From positions 1 to 64,000 of the forward strand of contig NZ_FQTV01000016.1 of NCBI RefSeq assembly GCF_900128905.1: 64,000 nucleotides of DNA, in the 5' to 3' direction. Source of the DNA: Bacteroides luti (GTDB lineage: Bacteria; Bacteroidota; Bacteroidia; Bacteroidales; Bacteroidaceae). Shown here piece after piece: positions 35,857-45,528 of this stretch (its first letter is position 1; every line of letters begins with the position of its first letter). The notes under the pieces are model-generated. The model had not been told where the DNA came from and made no database searches. It saw only the letters and a program-made list of their open reading frames with translations. The translations under genes and the position numbers were made by a program.

Positions 35857-38800
35857 ATGATTCTTTTTTTCAGAACCCCTTCTCAGAGCGTGGTGGCCGT
35901 AGAAGCCGACCATGAATTCTCTTCTGAGGATATCAAAAAACTCAGTTGGCTTTTAGGTGAAGCAAATGTGGAAAGCGAAGACCAGTTACAAGGTTATTTT
36001 GTTGGCCCTCGTAAGGAAATGATTACTCCTTGGAGCACAAATGCCGTAGAAATTACTCAGAACATGGGTATTGAAGGTATTCTCCGGATTGAAGAATACT
36101 TCCCTGTAGAAGATGAAAACGCAGACCGCGATCCAATGCTGCAACGCATGTACAAAGGTTTGAATCAGAATGTATTTACAACCAATCGTGAGCCTGAAGC
36201 TATTATTTACATTGACGACTTAGCTGCTTACAATGAAAAAGAAGGTCTGGCTCTTTCTCAGGAAGAAATGGATTATCTTATCAACATGGAGAAATCCATG
36301 GGACGTAAGCTTACGGATTCTGAAGTTTTCGGTTTTGCACAGATTAACTCAGAGCACTGCCGCCACAAAATCTTCGGTGGAACTTTCGTTATCGACGGTA
36401 AAGAGATGGAATCTTCACTTTTCCAGATGATTAAAAAGACTACTGCCGAAAATCCAAACAAGATTATTTCTGCATACAAAGATAATGTAGCCTTTGCTGA
36501 AGGACCGGTTGTAGAACAATTCGCTCCGGCCGATCATTCAACTTCTGATTATTTCCAGATTAAAGATATTAAAACAGTCATTTCTCTAAAGGCTGAAACT
36601 CATAACTTCCCAACAACTGTTGAACCTTTCAACGGTGCTTCTACCGGAACTGGTGGCGAAATCCGTGACCGTATGGGTGGAGGAAAGGGTTCTTTACCTA
36701 TTGCAGGAACTGCTGTTTACATGACTTCTTACCCTCGTACTGAGGAAGGACGTGAATGGGAAGAGCTTCTTCCGGTTCGCGAATGGTTATACCAAACTCC
36801 GGAACAGATTCTTATCAAAGCTTCGAACGGTGCATCCGACTTTGGAAACAAGTTTGGTCAACCACTTATCTGTGGTTCTGTACTTACATTCGAACACGAA
36901 GAAAACAATGTTCGTTACGGATATGACAAAGTTATCATGCTTGCCGGTGGTGTAGGCTATGGAACAAAACGCGATTGCCTGAAAGGTAAACCCGAAACTG
37001 GTAATAAAGTGGTTGTTCTTGGTGGTGATAATTACCGCATTGGTTTAGGTGGTGGTTCTGTTTCTTCAGTAGATACAGGACGTTACTCAAGCGGTATCGA
37101 GCTTAACGCCGTTCAGCGTGCAAATGCTGAAATGCAGAAACGTGCCAACAACGTGGTTCGTGCACTTTGCGAAGAAGATGAAAACCCTATTGTATCAATC
37201 CACGACCACGGTTCTGCCGGACACGTAAACTGTCTTTCTGAATTAGTTGAAGAAAACGGTGGATTAATTCACATGGATAAACTTCCTATCGGTGACAAGA
37301 CTTTATCTGCAAAAGAAATCATTGCAAATGAGTCTCAAGAACGTATGGGATTATTAATAAAGGAAGAAGCTATCGAACATGTTCGCAAGATTGCCGAACG
37401 TGAACGTGCCCCAATGTATGTTGTAGGTGAAACCACCGGCGACGGACGCTTCGCATTTGAACAGGCTGACGGAGTTCGTCCATTCGACTTATCAGTTGAC
37501 CAAATGTTCGGAAGTTCTCCTAAGACTTACATGATAGACAAGACTGTAGAGACTCATTACGAGAATGCTTCTTATAATGTAGACAATCTTGATGAATATC
37601 TTACCCGCGTTCTTCAGCTGGAAGCTGTAGCATGTAAGGACTGGTTGACTAACAAGGTTGACCGTTCGGTAACTGGTAAGGTTGCTCGTCAGCAATGTCA
37701 GGGAGAAATTCAATTGCCACTGAGCGACTGTGGTGTTGTAGCTCTTGATTATAGAGGAGAAAAAGGTATCACAACTTCAATTGGTCATGCACCTCAGGCT
37801 GCTTTAGCCGATCCTGCTGCCGGTTCCGTTCTTGCTGTATCCGAAGCTCTGACCAATCTTGTGTGGGCTCCTCTTGTAGATGGTATGGATAGTATTTCTT
37901 TATCTGCCAACTGGATGTGGCCTTGCCGCTCAATGGAGGGGGAAGATGCACGTCTTTACACTGCAGTGAAAGCATTGTCTGATTTCTGCTGCGGTTTGCA
38001 AATCAACGTTCCTACTGGTAAAGACTCTTTGTCTATGACTCAGAAATATCCTGACGGAAGCAAAGTTGTTTCTCCTGGAACAGTTATTGTTTCTGCCGGA
38101 GCTGAGGTTTCTGACATCAAGAAAGTGGTTTCTCCAGTATTAGTAAACGATCCAAAAAGTTATTTATACCATATAGACTTCAGTTTCGATGCTTTGAAAC
38201 TTGGAGGTTCTGCATTTGCTCAATCACTTAATAAAGTGGGCGATGACGTGCCATGCGTACAAGATGTAGAATATTTCCGTGATGCATTCCTTGCAGTTCA
38301 GGAATTAGTAAACAAAGGATTAATCATGGCCGGACACGATATCTCTGCCGGTGGTTTAATCACTACTTTACTTGAAATGTGCTTCGCAAATGTAGAAGGT
38401 GGTCTTGAAGTTAATCTGGATAAAATGAAGGAAACAGACTTGGTTAAGATCTTGTTTGCAGAAAATCCGGGTATCGTTATTCAGGTTAAACACAAAGCTG
38501 AAGTTGAAAAGATTCTTGAAGATGCAGGTGTAGGATTTATCCTGATTGCCAAACCAACCGACGAACGTCATATTCTTGTTTCAAAAGATGATGCTACTTA
38601 CCAGTTTGGCATTGATTATATGCGTGATGTATGGTACTCTTCATCATACTTGCTCGACAGAAAACAATCTATGAACGGTTGTGCTAAAGCTCGCTTCGAG
38701 AACTACAAGATGCAGCCAATTGAGTTTGCATTCAACAAAGAGTTCAAAGGCAAACTTTCTCAATATGGTATCTCTCCTGATCGCCGCACTTCTAGTGGCA

Positions 38801-39552
38801 TAAAGGCAGCTATCATTCGTGAAAAAGGAACCAACGGTGAGCGTGAAATGGCTTACTCATTATATCTTGCCGGATTTGACGTGAAGGACGTTACCATGAC
38901 CGACCTTATCAGTGGCCGCGAAACATTGGAAGATCTCAATTTGATTGTATTCTGCGGAGGTTTCTCAAACTCAGATGTACTTGGTTCAGCCAAAGGATGG
39001 GCCGGAGGATTCTTGTTCAACGAAAAAGCAAAAGCTGCTCTCGACAAGTTCTTCGCTCGTAAAGACACATTAAGTCTTGGTATCTGTAACGGTTGCCAGT
39101 TAATGATTGAACTTGGCTTAATCAATCCTGAACATGAGAAAAAAGCAAAAATGCTGCATAATAACTCTCATAAGTTCGAGTCATGCTTTGTAGGAGTTAC
39201 TATCCCAACCAACCGCAGCGTAATGTTTGGTTCATTAAGCGGATCTAAACTAGGTATTTGGGTAGCTCATGGTGAAGGTAAGTTCTCATTACCTTATGAA
39301 GAAGATAAGTACAATGTAGTAGCAACATACTCTTATGACGAATATCCAGGTAATCCAAATGGTTCTGATTACAGCGTAGCAGCTCTAGCTTCAGAAGACG
39401 GACGTCATCTTGCTATGATGCCTCACTTGGAACGTGCAATCTTCCCTTGGCAGAATGCATATTATCCAGCTGACAGAATAAATAGCGATCAGATCACTCC
39501 ATGGATGGAAGCATTTGTTAATGCACGTAAATGGGTTGAAGAACATAAATAA
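35857..39552 (+). CDS. purL: Phosphoribosylformylglycinamidine synthase
   Basis: A 1231-residue large-type FGAM synthase, near the usual length, acting in purine synthesis (FGAR + Gln + ATP to FGAM). The N-terminal PurS-like region is followed by the linker, with INSEHCRHKIFGG near 165-177. The two AIRS-type ATP sites follow, with ETHNFPTTVEPFNGASTGTGGEIRDR near 247-272. The C-terminal glutaminase has FCGGFSNSDVLGSAKGW and the nucleophile Cys in GICNGCQLM near 1080. It is alone on its transcript and ends in a strong terminator. Its upstream region carries the phased dyad array, unusual for a housekeeping gene. Confidence 0.97.
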   Translation: MILFFRTPSQSVVAVEADHEFSSEDIKKLSWLLGEANVESEDQLQGYFVGPRKEMITPWSTNAVEITQNMGIEGILRIEEYFPVEDENADRDPMLQRMYKGLNQNVFTTNREPEAIIYIDDLAAYNEKEGLALSQEEMDYLINMEKSMGRKLTDSEVFGFAQINSEHCRHKIFGGTFVIDGKEMESSLFQMIKKTTAENPNKIISAYKDNVAFAEGPVVEQFAPADHSTSDYFQIKDIKTVISLKAETHNFPTTVEPFNGASTGTGGEIRDRMGGGKGSLPIAGTAVYMTSYPRTEEGREWEELLPVREWLYQTPEQILIKASNGASDFGNKFGQPLICGSVLTFEHEENNVRYGYDKVIMLAGGVGYGTKRDCLKGKPETGNKVVVLGGDNYRIGLGGGSVSSVDTGRYSSGIELNAVQRANAEMQKRANNVVRALCEEDENPIVSIHDHGSAGHVNCLSELVEENGGLIHMDKLPIGDKTLSAKEIIANESQERMGLLIKEEAIEHVRKIAERERAPMYVVGETTGDGRFAFEQADGVRPFDLSVDQMFGSSPKTYMIDKTVETHYENASYNVDNLDEYLTRVLQLEAVACKDWLTNKVDRSVTGKVARQQCQGEIQLPLSDCGVVALDYRGEKGITTSIGHAPQAALADPAAGSVLAVSEALTNLVWAPLVDGMDSISLSANWMWPCRSMEGEDARLYTAVKALSDFCCGLQINVPTGKDSLSMTQKYPDGSKVVSPGTVIVSAGAEVSDIKKVVSPVLVNDPKSYLYHIDFSFDALKLGGSAFAQSLNKVGDDVPCVQDVEYFRDAFLAVQELVNKGLIMAGHDISAGGLITTLLEMCFANVEGGLEVNLDKMKETDLVKILFAENPGIVIQVKHKAEVEKILEDAGVGFILIAKPTDERHILVSKDDATYQFGIDYMRDVWYSSSYLLDRKQSMNGCAKARFENYKMQPIEFAFNKEFKGKLSQYGISPDRRTSSGIKAAIIREKGTNGEREMAYSLYLAGFDVKDVTMTDLISGRETLEDLNLIVFCGGFSNSDVLGSAKGWAGGFLFNEKAKAALDKFFARKDTLSLGICNGCQLMIELGLINPEHEKKAKMLHNNSHKFESCFVGVTIPTNRSVMFGSLSGSKLGIWVAHGEGKFSLPYEEDKYNVVATYSYDEYPGNPNGSDYSVAALASEDGRHLAMMPHLERAIFPWQNAYYPADRINSDQITPWMEAFVNARKWVEEHK

Positions 39553-39571
39553 AAGCTATATACTTTCAGAG

Positions 39572-39605
39572 AAGGGCGAAGATTTTAAATCTTCGCCCTT
39601 TTTTT
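39572..39605 (+). terminator. purL terminator
   Basis: AAGGGCGAAGATTT and AAATCTTCGCCCTT form a 13-14-bp stem followed by TTTTTTT (39598-39605). It lies 20 bp after the purL stop. Confidence 0.9.
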
Positions 39606-39815
39606 ACATTCAAACAATACAACTAAAATCAAAGTATACGACAAAAGACAAATATATAACTTATTGATTTTCAAAATAATAACTATTATTTCTCAATTTA
39701 TAAATCAACAACCTTCTCACTTCTTAAATATTTTTACAAATATTATATATAAGTCTTTGAAATATTAACTATTTTTTCGATTTTTGTATACTACGCAGCA
39801 AAAGACTTCCCACTA

Positions 39816-42800
39816 ATGAAAAACACACTATTTATACTATTATTTTACATTAGTACCTTATGTTCTGCTCAGACATATAAATATATCGGTGTGGAAGATG
39901 GGCTAAGTAACAGGCGTGTATACAGCATCAATAAAGATAAAAAAGGGTACATGTGGTTTGTAACTCAGGAAGGTATAGATAGATATGACGGTACATTCTT
40001 CAAACATTACAATTTAATAGCTGGAAACGAAAGTATTAACTCATTTACTGAAATGAATAATCTTTCTATGGACAGAGAAAGAGTTCTTTGGGAAGTAACA
40101 AAAAACGGACTAATCTTTAAATACAATTTTGATAAGGACTATTTTCAGCTAGTTTTACAATTAAAAAAGAAAGACTTAATAAGTTATACATATATTGATG
40201 ATAACAATAACATCTGGTTATGTACCGACCATAATCAATACTTATTTAATATAGATACTCAAAAATTAATCCCACTTATTAATACCAATAAATACACTAT
40301 TAATGATTTGGTGCAAATAGACGGGAGCACTTATTATATTGGAACTGATAAGGGGGTATATAAAGTTAAATTAATAAATAAGACTTTATTTAAAGTCCAT
40401 CAAAAGAAATTAGAAAGCTTACCAGTTCAGGTTAATAAGCTTTATTATCAAAAGAATAAAAAGAAGTTATTCATCGGAAGTTTTAAAAAGGGAATATACG
40501 TATTCGACAGCAGCAAGCAAACGTTACAATTAGTTCCAACCGATATTAATGACATCAGTATTAACTGTATAAAGGAACTAAATGAAAACGAGATTCTTAT
40601 TGCCACAGATGGAGCTGGTGTTTATAAAATGAATACGGATAATTATCTTTCATCTCCTTATATTGTAGCAGATTATAGTAAGCCCAATACTATGAACGGT
40701 AACACTATAAATGATATATATGTTGATAATGAACAACGTATCTGGCTGGCAAACTACCCTATTGGAATAACTGTAAGATATAACCGATTTCCCAAATATC
40801 AATGGTTTAAACATGCAATTGGAAATAAGAATTCTTTAGCAAACGACCAGGTAAATTCTATCATTGAAGATAAAGACGGTGATTTATGGTTTGCAACCAA
40901 CAATGGGATTAGTATTTACTATTCCAAAACAAGTAAATGGGCTCATATACTTAACGATTCAGATAATAGATCGATTAAGAAAAATCATGTTTATACTACT
41001 CTTTGTGAAGTATCTCCCGGTATTATATGGGCTGGAGGATATACTTCAGATATTTATATTATCAATAAGCGTAGTCTGAAGGTAAGTTTATTTTCTCCTT
41101 CAAATTATGGAGAAAACGATTTTCAGCCAGATAAGCACATTAATTCAATTATAAAAGACAGTAATGGATGCATTTGGTTAGGCGGTTATTACAGTCTGAA
41201 ATGCGTTGACTTAAAGAATAAAAAGATTCGCAAATATCCATCAATAAATTCAGTAAATATAGTTCTAGAAAAAGATACTAATCATATATGGGTAGGTTGT
41301 TCTAACTGGTTAATTCTACTAAACAAAAAAAATGGTAAAATTAAACGAATAGAGATACCAAAGAAAGCATATATATATACTCTTCATCAAGAGAAAAACG
41401 GCTTGCTATATATTGGTACCTGTGATTCCGGAATGCTAGTATACAACAGTAAGACTAATTCTTTTATCAGTTATAACAGGGAAAACAACACACTTATGTC
41501 GGATAATGTTTATACAATATTATCCAACCAAAAAGGCACTCTATTTCTAAGTACCGAAAATAGTTTGGTACGTTTTAATATTTCAAAAAGAAACTTCAAA
41601 AACTGGACAAAAGGACAAGGATTGGTTTTAAAGCATTTTAATCCAACATCGGGTACATATAGACAAAACAGAACCTTTGTTTTTGGAAGTTCAGAAGGAG
41701 CAATAGAATTTGATGAGACAACCAAACTACCTCAAAATTATTCTTCTAAGCTGGTATTCAGTAATTTTACTCTTTTCTATAAAACAGTATCTGTCGATGA
41801 TTCTAATTCTCCTTTAAAACAAAACATTGATGAAGCAAAAAGAATAGATTTAAATTATGACCAAAACATTTTCTCATTCTTCTTAGCTTCGATTAATTAC
41901 GATTACCCTTCTAACATTCTATATTCATGGAATTTGGAAGGATTTTATGATAAATGGAGCAAACCTACTTATGACAATGTAATTCGCTACACAAATATTA
42001 GCCCGGGAAATTACATCCTTCGTGTACGTTCTATCTCAGAAGACAACTTGCATATAATAGATGAAAAAAGTATTGAGATAGTAATCCACCCTCCATTTTG
42101 GGGAACTATCTGGGCTAAATTATTGTATATCGTCATTTTCGGCCTAATAGTATGGGACTTTATGCAACATTACAATACGTATAAAGAGCAAAAGGCATCT
42201 ACCGACAAGATTCGTTTCTTTATTAACACAGCACATGACATCCGGACACCGCTATCTTTAATAAAAGCTCCTCTGGACGATTTGGCTGAAAAAGAAGAAC
42301 TGTCACTTGAAGGAAAAACCAAATTAGACACTGCTGTAAGGAATACAAATTCTCTATATCAGCTAATAACAAATCTGATTAATTTTGAAAAAGCAGAAAT
42401 ATACTCGTCAAGAATGCATGTAAATGAATATGAGATATTCACATTTTTGGATGAGATTATTAAAACTTTCCAGCCATATGTTGATTCAAAACATATAGAG
42501 CTTACTTACGAAAGTAATTTCCGTTTCTTAAATGTGTGGTTCGATAAAGAAAAGATGGAATCTATTGTTAGAAACCTACTATCAAATGCAATTAAATATA
42601 CGCCCAATAACGGGAAAATAAAAGTAATAGCTTTCAGCAATCCTGATTACTGGGGATTTGAAATCAGTGATAGCGGAATAGGCATACCCGAAGAAGAACA
42701 AAAGAAACTGTTTAAGTTATTTGTTCGTGGTAGTAATGCTATAAATTCGAAGATTACAGGTAGCGGAATTGGATTACTGATGGTTAGAAAATTAGTACAG

Positions 42801-43778
42801 CTGCATAAAGGAACCATCAGTCTGAAAAGCAAAATAAACAGCGGTTCTTCTTTCAGAGTATCTTTTCCACAAGGGCATAAACACTTTAAAAAGCACCATT
42901 TGGAATGGAATCACGAATCAATATCCGATTCTGATACTTTATTCACAAGTTTCAAAACAAAGGCCGGAGAAGTTTTACCACCATCGATTCCTCTTAACAG
43001 CATGGATTCTCCTTCACAAAGAATCTTGATTGTGGAAGATAACGACGATATGAGAAATTATTTGCAGCATACCCTTGCCGACATATATTATACCTTTGTG
43101 GCAAGTGACGGAAAAATTGGATGGGATATTGTACAAAATATAAAACCAGATCTGGTTATTTCAGACATTATGATGCCAAATATGAATGGTGACGAATTAT
43201 GTTCCAGAATAAAGAGTGATATCAACACATCACATATCCCTGTAATTCTGCTAACAGCACTCAATGACAAGAGCAATATTATCCGAGGATTAAAATATGG
43301 CGCAGATGAGTATATTACTAAGCCTTTTGACATATCAATACTAAAAGCTACAATCATAAACATTCTAAGTAATCGTGCAGTGCTAAAGAATAGTTTTTCT
43401 AAATTAGAACTAAAAAATACAGATGAATCAATCAACTATGCTTCAGAACTTGACCGCGAGTTTATGAATAAAGTGAAAGATATTATAGAAAAGAATTTAT
43501 CGGATTCAAACTTTAATGTAGATGTATTATGCAGCGCTCTAAATATGAGTCGTTCTAGTTTTTATAGTAAAATTAAAGCTTTAACAGACCAGGCTCCGGC
43601 TGACTTTATAAGGTCAATACGGCTTGCCCGTGCAGCGAAACTGCTTAGAAGTAAAAGGTTAAACATCACAGAAGTTGCAGATATGACAGGTTTTAGTGAT
43701 GCCAAATATTTCAGGGAAGTTTTTAAAAAGCATTATAAAATGAATCCAAGTAAATACATGAATGAAGATCAAGTATAG
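39816..43778 (+). CDS. Hybrid two-component system regulator (HTCS)
   Basis: A 1320-residue one-protein two-component system. The signal peptide ends CSAQ (19). Residues about 25-690 form periplasmic two-component propeller repeats (NGLSNRRVYSINKDKKGYMW-type blades) and a Y_Y_Y domain near 690-760, then a TM helix (LLYIVIFGLIVWDFM) near 770. HisKA has the phospho-His in TAHDIRTPLSLIKAP near 807. HATPase has NLLSNAIKYTPNNG, DSGIGIPEEE and GSGIGLLMV. The receiver has ISDIMMPNMNGDE with Asp near 1117 and KPF near 1170. An AraC-type HTH ends the protein (SALNMSRSSFYSKIKAL, DMTGFSDAKYFREVFKK). HTCS proteins sense glycan breakdown products. No SusC/D locus is adjacent, so its targets are unclear. 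Confidence 0.95.
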   Translation: MKNTLFILLFYISTLCSAQTYKYIGVEDGLSNRRVYSINKDKKGYMWFVTQEGIDRYDGTFFKHYNLIAGNESINSFTEMNNLSMDRERVLWEVTKNGLIFKYNFDKDYFQLVLQLKKKDLISYTYIDDNNNIWLCTDHNQYLFNIDTQKLIPLINTNKYTINDLVQIDGSTYYIGTDKGVYKVKLINKTLFKVHQKKLESLPVQVNKLYYQKNKKKLFIGSFKKGIYVFDSSKQTLQLVPTDINDISINCIKELNENEILIATDGAGVYKMNTDNYLSSPYIVADYSKPNTMNGNTINDIYVDNEQRIWLANYPIGITVRYNRFPKYQWFKHAIGNKNSLANDQVNSIIEDKDGDLWFATNNGISIYYSKTSKWAHILNDSDNRSIKKNHVYTTLCEVSPGIIWAGGYTSDIYIINKRSLKVSLFSPSNYGENDFQPDKHINSIIKDSNGCIWLGGYYSLKCVDLKNKKIRKYPSINSVNIVLEKDTNHIWVGCSNWLILLNKKNGKIKRIEIPKKAYIYTLHQEKNGLLYIGTCDSGMLVYNSKTNSFISYNRENNTLMSDNVYTILSNQKGTLFLSTENSLVRFNISKRNFKNWTKGQGLVLKHFNPTSGTYRQNRTFVFGSSEGAIEFDETTKLPQNYSSKLVFSNFTLFYKTVSVDDSNSPLKQNIDEAKRIDLNYDQNIFSFFLASINYDYPSNILYSWNLEGFYDKWSKPTYDNVIRYTNISPGNYILRVRSISEDNLHIIDEKSIEIVIHPPFWGTIWAKLLYIVIFGLIVWDFMQHYNTYKEQKASTDKIRFFINTAHDIRTPLSLIKAPLDDLAEKEELSLEGKTKLDTAVRNTNSLYQLITNLINFEKAEIYSSRMHVNEYEIFTFLDEIIKTFQPYVDSKHIELTYESNFRFLNVWFDKEKMESIVRNLLSNAIKYTPNNGKIKVIAFSNPDYWGFEISDSGIGIPEEEQKKLFKLFVRGSNAINSKITGSGIGLLMVRKLVQLHKGTISLKSKINSGSSFRVSFPQGHKHFKKHHLEWNHESISDSDTLFTSFKTKAGEVLPPSIPLNSMDSPSQRILIVEDNDDMRNYLQHTLADIYYTFVASDGKIGWDIVQNIKPDLVISDIMMPNMNGDELCSRIKSDINTSHIPVILLTALNDKSNIIRGLKYGADEYITKPFDISILKATIINILSNRAVLKNSFSKLELKNTDESINYASELDREFMNKVKDIIEKNLSDSNFNVDVLCSALNMSRSSFYSKIKALTDQAPADFIRSIRLARAAKLLRSKRLNITEVADMTGFSDAKYFREVFKKHYKMNPSKYMNEDQV

Positions 43779-43790
43779 GCACACTATAAA

Positions 43791-43826
43791 AAATGGGACT
43801 GTTCCGCATTTGAACAATCCCATTTT
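43791..43826. terminator. Hairpin between HTCS and GHL10-type genes
   Basis: AATGGGACTGTTC pairs with GAACAATCCCATT (one G-T pair) with a 7-nt loop; A runs precede and T runs follow, so it can stop both convergent transcripts. Confidence 0.75.
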
Positions 43827-43861
43827 AGCATATCCCATTTATAGTATACCCTAAATACTTC

Positions 43862-45373
43862 TCAGAGTTTTATCTTTTTGCTTTTCATTTTTGATTCATT
43901 ATGCAACCTGTCGAGTGCTGTTACTACGTAACGATACTTCACCTTACCCGTATCATAAGGCAGTTTATAATAGCAAGTTCTTGTCACAGCTACTATCTTT
44001 GAAGGATCATCAAGATTCACTTTTTCCTTATTTTCAAAACGATAAACACAATAGTTAAATGCTTTATCCATTTCATCCTTAGCTTTTGGTTCTTTCCACA
44101 TCAGAATATAGCCATCCTCAGTCCAGATTGCTTTCAAACCTCCTACATTTTTGGGAGCCTTATCATCCATAAAGGTAAATACAGGAGGAAGAGCCGGATA
44201 ACATTGATAAGTATTAGCTAAAACAGTCAACGAGTTACCAGGATTACCAAGTAAGGCTTTTCCACTCCAGAAACAATTTCCCATCACATTAGGAGTAGTA
44301 CGTGATAGTTGCATTTTTCTTGGGAGCTGATTTATATCCGGTTTATTAAGGTCTGCAAATTTAGCAGTACGTTCTATATCTTGTCCAATAAAGAAAGGAC
44401 GATCGTATGAATAAGTAGCCCACCAATTCACTAAAGTTTCATGATCAGCTGCTTTGTTTCCTATTTCCCAATATATTTGTGGAATATTATAATCTACCCA
44501 ACCATTGCGAATCCACAGAAGCACATCGGCATACAGTTCATCATAGTTTTGCAAACCATTAGTCTCACTACCTATACCATCCAGCGTATTCTTTTTATTG
44601 CGATAAATACCAAAAGGAGAAACACCAAACTTCACCCATGGCTTTGTTTCGCGTATAGTTTCATGTAATTCTCTAATCAGGCAACTAACATTATTTCTAC
44701 GCCAATTGTCTTTCTGACCTTCAAAGCCACTAGGAACACCATAGGTCTGAAATGCCTCTTCGTCAGAAAATTCTTTTCCTGCAATAGGATAAGGATAGAA
44801 ATAATCGTCCATGTGAATTGCGTCTACATCATAACGAGACACAATATCTTTCATCACTTTATTTATAAATTCACGAGATTGAGGTAATCCTGGGTTAAAG
44901 AAGCGTTGATTGCCATATACAACAAACCACTCCGGATGTTGATAGTAAATATGTGTTGGAGCCAACTTTGAACTAATATTCAATTGTACACGGTAAGGAT
45001 TAACCCATGCATGAAACTCCATACCTCTCTTATGACATTCATCTATAACAAAAGCCATTGGATCAAAATCATCGGATGGTTCTACACCTTGAGTTCCTGT
45101 AAGGAAACGGCTCCAAGGTTCTAATTTGGAAGGATAAAACGCATCCGCTTCGGGACGAACCTGAAACAAGACAGCATTGATTCCTGCCTTTTGGAAAGTG
45201 TTGAGTTGACCAATCAGGTAGGTTTTAAATTCGTTTGTTGATTTTCCGGTATAATCTCCGTTGATAGTGTGTAACCATACTCCTCGAAATTCGCGTTTCG
45301 GCAAATTATGTGCAATAGTGTAGAGCGAACAGCAAACCATCAGGAAGGTTGCCAAAAAAGTCTTTATCTTCAT
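43862..45373 (-). CDS. GHL10-type glycosidase-like protein (first copy)
   Basis: A 503-residue secreted protein with a signal peptide ending TIAH (about 21). The catalytic-type domain starts KREFRGVWLHTINGDYTGKS, continues with NAVLFQVRPEADAFYPSKLEPWSRFLTG and CHKRGMEFHAWVNPYRV, and has DVDAIHMDDYFYPYPI; this is the DUF187/GHL10 (YngK-like) family. A C-terminal Fn3-like part follows (GGLKAIWTEDGYILMWKEPKA). The family is glycosidase-like but the substrate is unknown for most members. A second, different copy lies at 49.6 kb. It has a good promoter 30 bp upstream and stands alone. Confidence 0.88.
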   Translation of the reverse strand: MKIKTFLATFLMVCCSLYTIAHNLPKREFRGVWLHTINGDYTGKSTNEFKTYLIGQLNTFQKAGINAVLFQVRPEADAFYPSKLEPWSRFLTGTQGVEPSDDFDPMAFVIDECHKRGMEFHAWVNPYRVQLNISSKLAPTHIYYQHPEWFVVYGNQRFFNPGLPQSREFINKVMKDIVSRYDVDAIHMDDYFYPYPIAGKEFSDEEAFQTYGVPSGFEGQKDNWRRNNVSCLIRELHETIRETKPWVKFGVSPFGIYRNKKNTLDGIGSETNGLQNYDELYADVLLWIRNGWVDYNIPQIYWEIGNKAADHETLVNWWATYSYDRPFFIGQDIERTAKFADLNKPDINQLPRKMQLSRTTPNVMGNCFWSGKALLGNPGNSLTVLANTYQCYPALPPVFTFMDDKAPKNVGGLKAIWTEDGYILMWKEPKAKDEMDKAFNYCVYRFENKEKVNLDDPSKIVAVTRTCYYKLPYDTGKVKYRYVVTALDRLHNESKMKSKKIKL

Positions 45374-45402
45374 TCTTATAGTTTTGTTATGTTATACACA
45401 TA

Positions 45403-45432
45403 CAAAGATATGTAATATTTTGTATTTATCAA
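45403..45432 (-). promoter_or_regulatory. Promoter of the first GHL10-type gene
   Basis: Minus strand: -33 TTG (45432-45430), 19-bp spacer, -7 TATCTTTG (45410-45403), an exact match to the Bacteroidetes consensus. The leader is about 23 nt. Confidence 0.75.
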
Positions 45433-45476
45433 GTTGACAACTACCTTAATAAATTAATGATTCATATAAGCATTCC

Positions 45477-45507
45477 TTTGCACTATGCCGTTTTTTATTT
45501 ACTTTTG
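45477..45507 (+). promoter_or_regulatory. uvrA promoter, deciding its start
   Basis: -33 TTTG (45477-45480), 19-bp spacer, -7 TACTTTTG (45500-45507). The start site falls near 45514, after the first possible ATG at 45457 and just before the ATG at 45529, so the shorter protein is the real one. Confidence 0.8.
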
Positions 45508-45528
45508 CAGATTCTTTCAAAACAGCTT

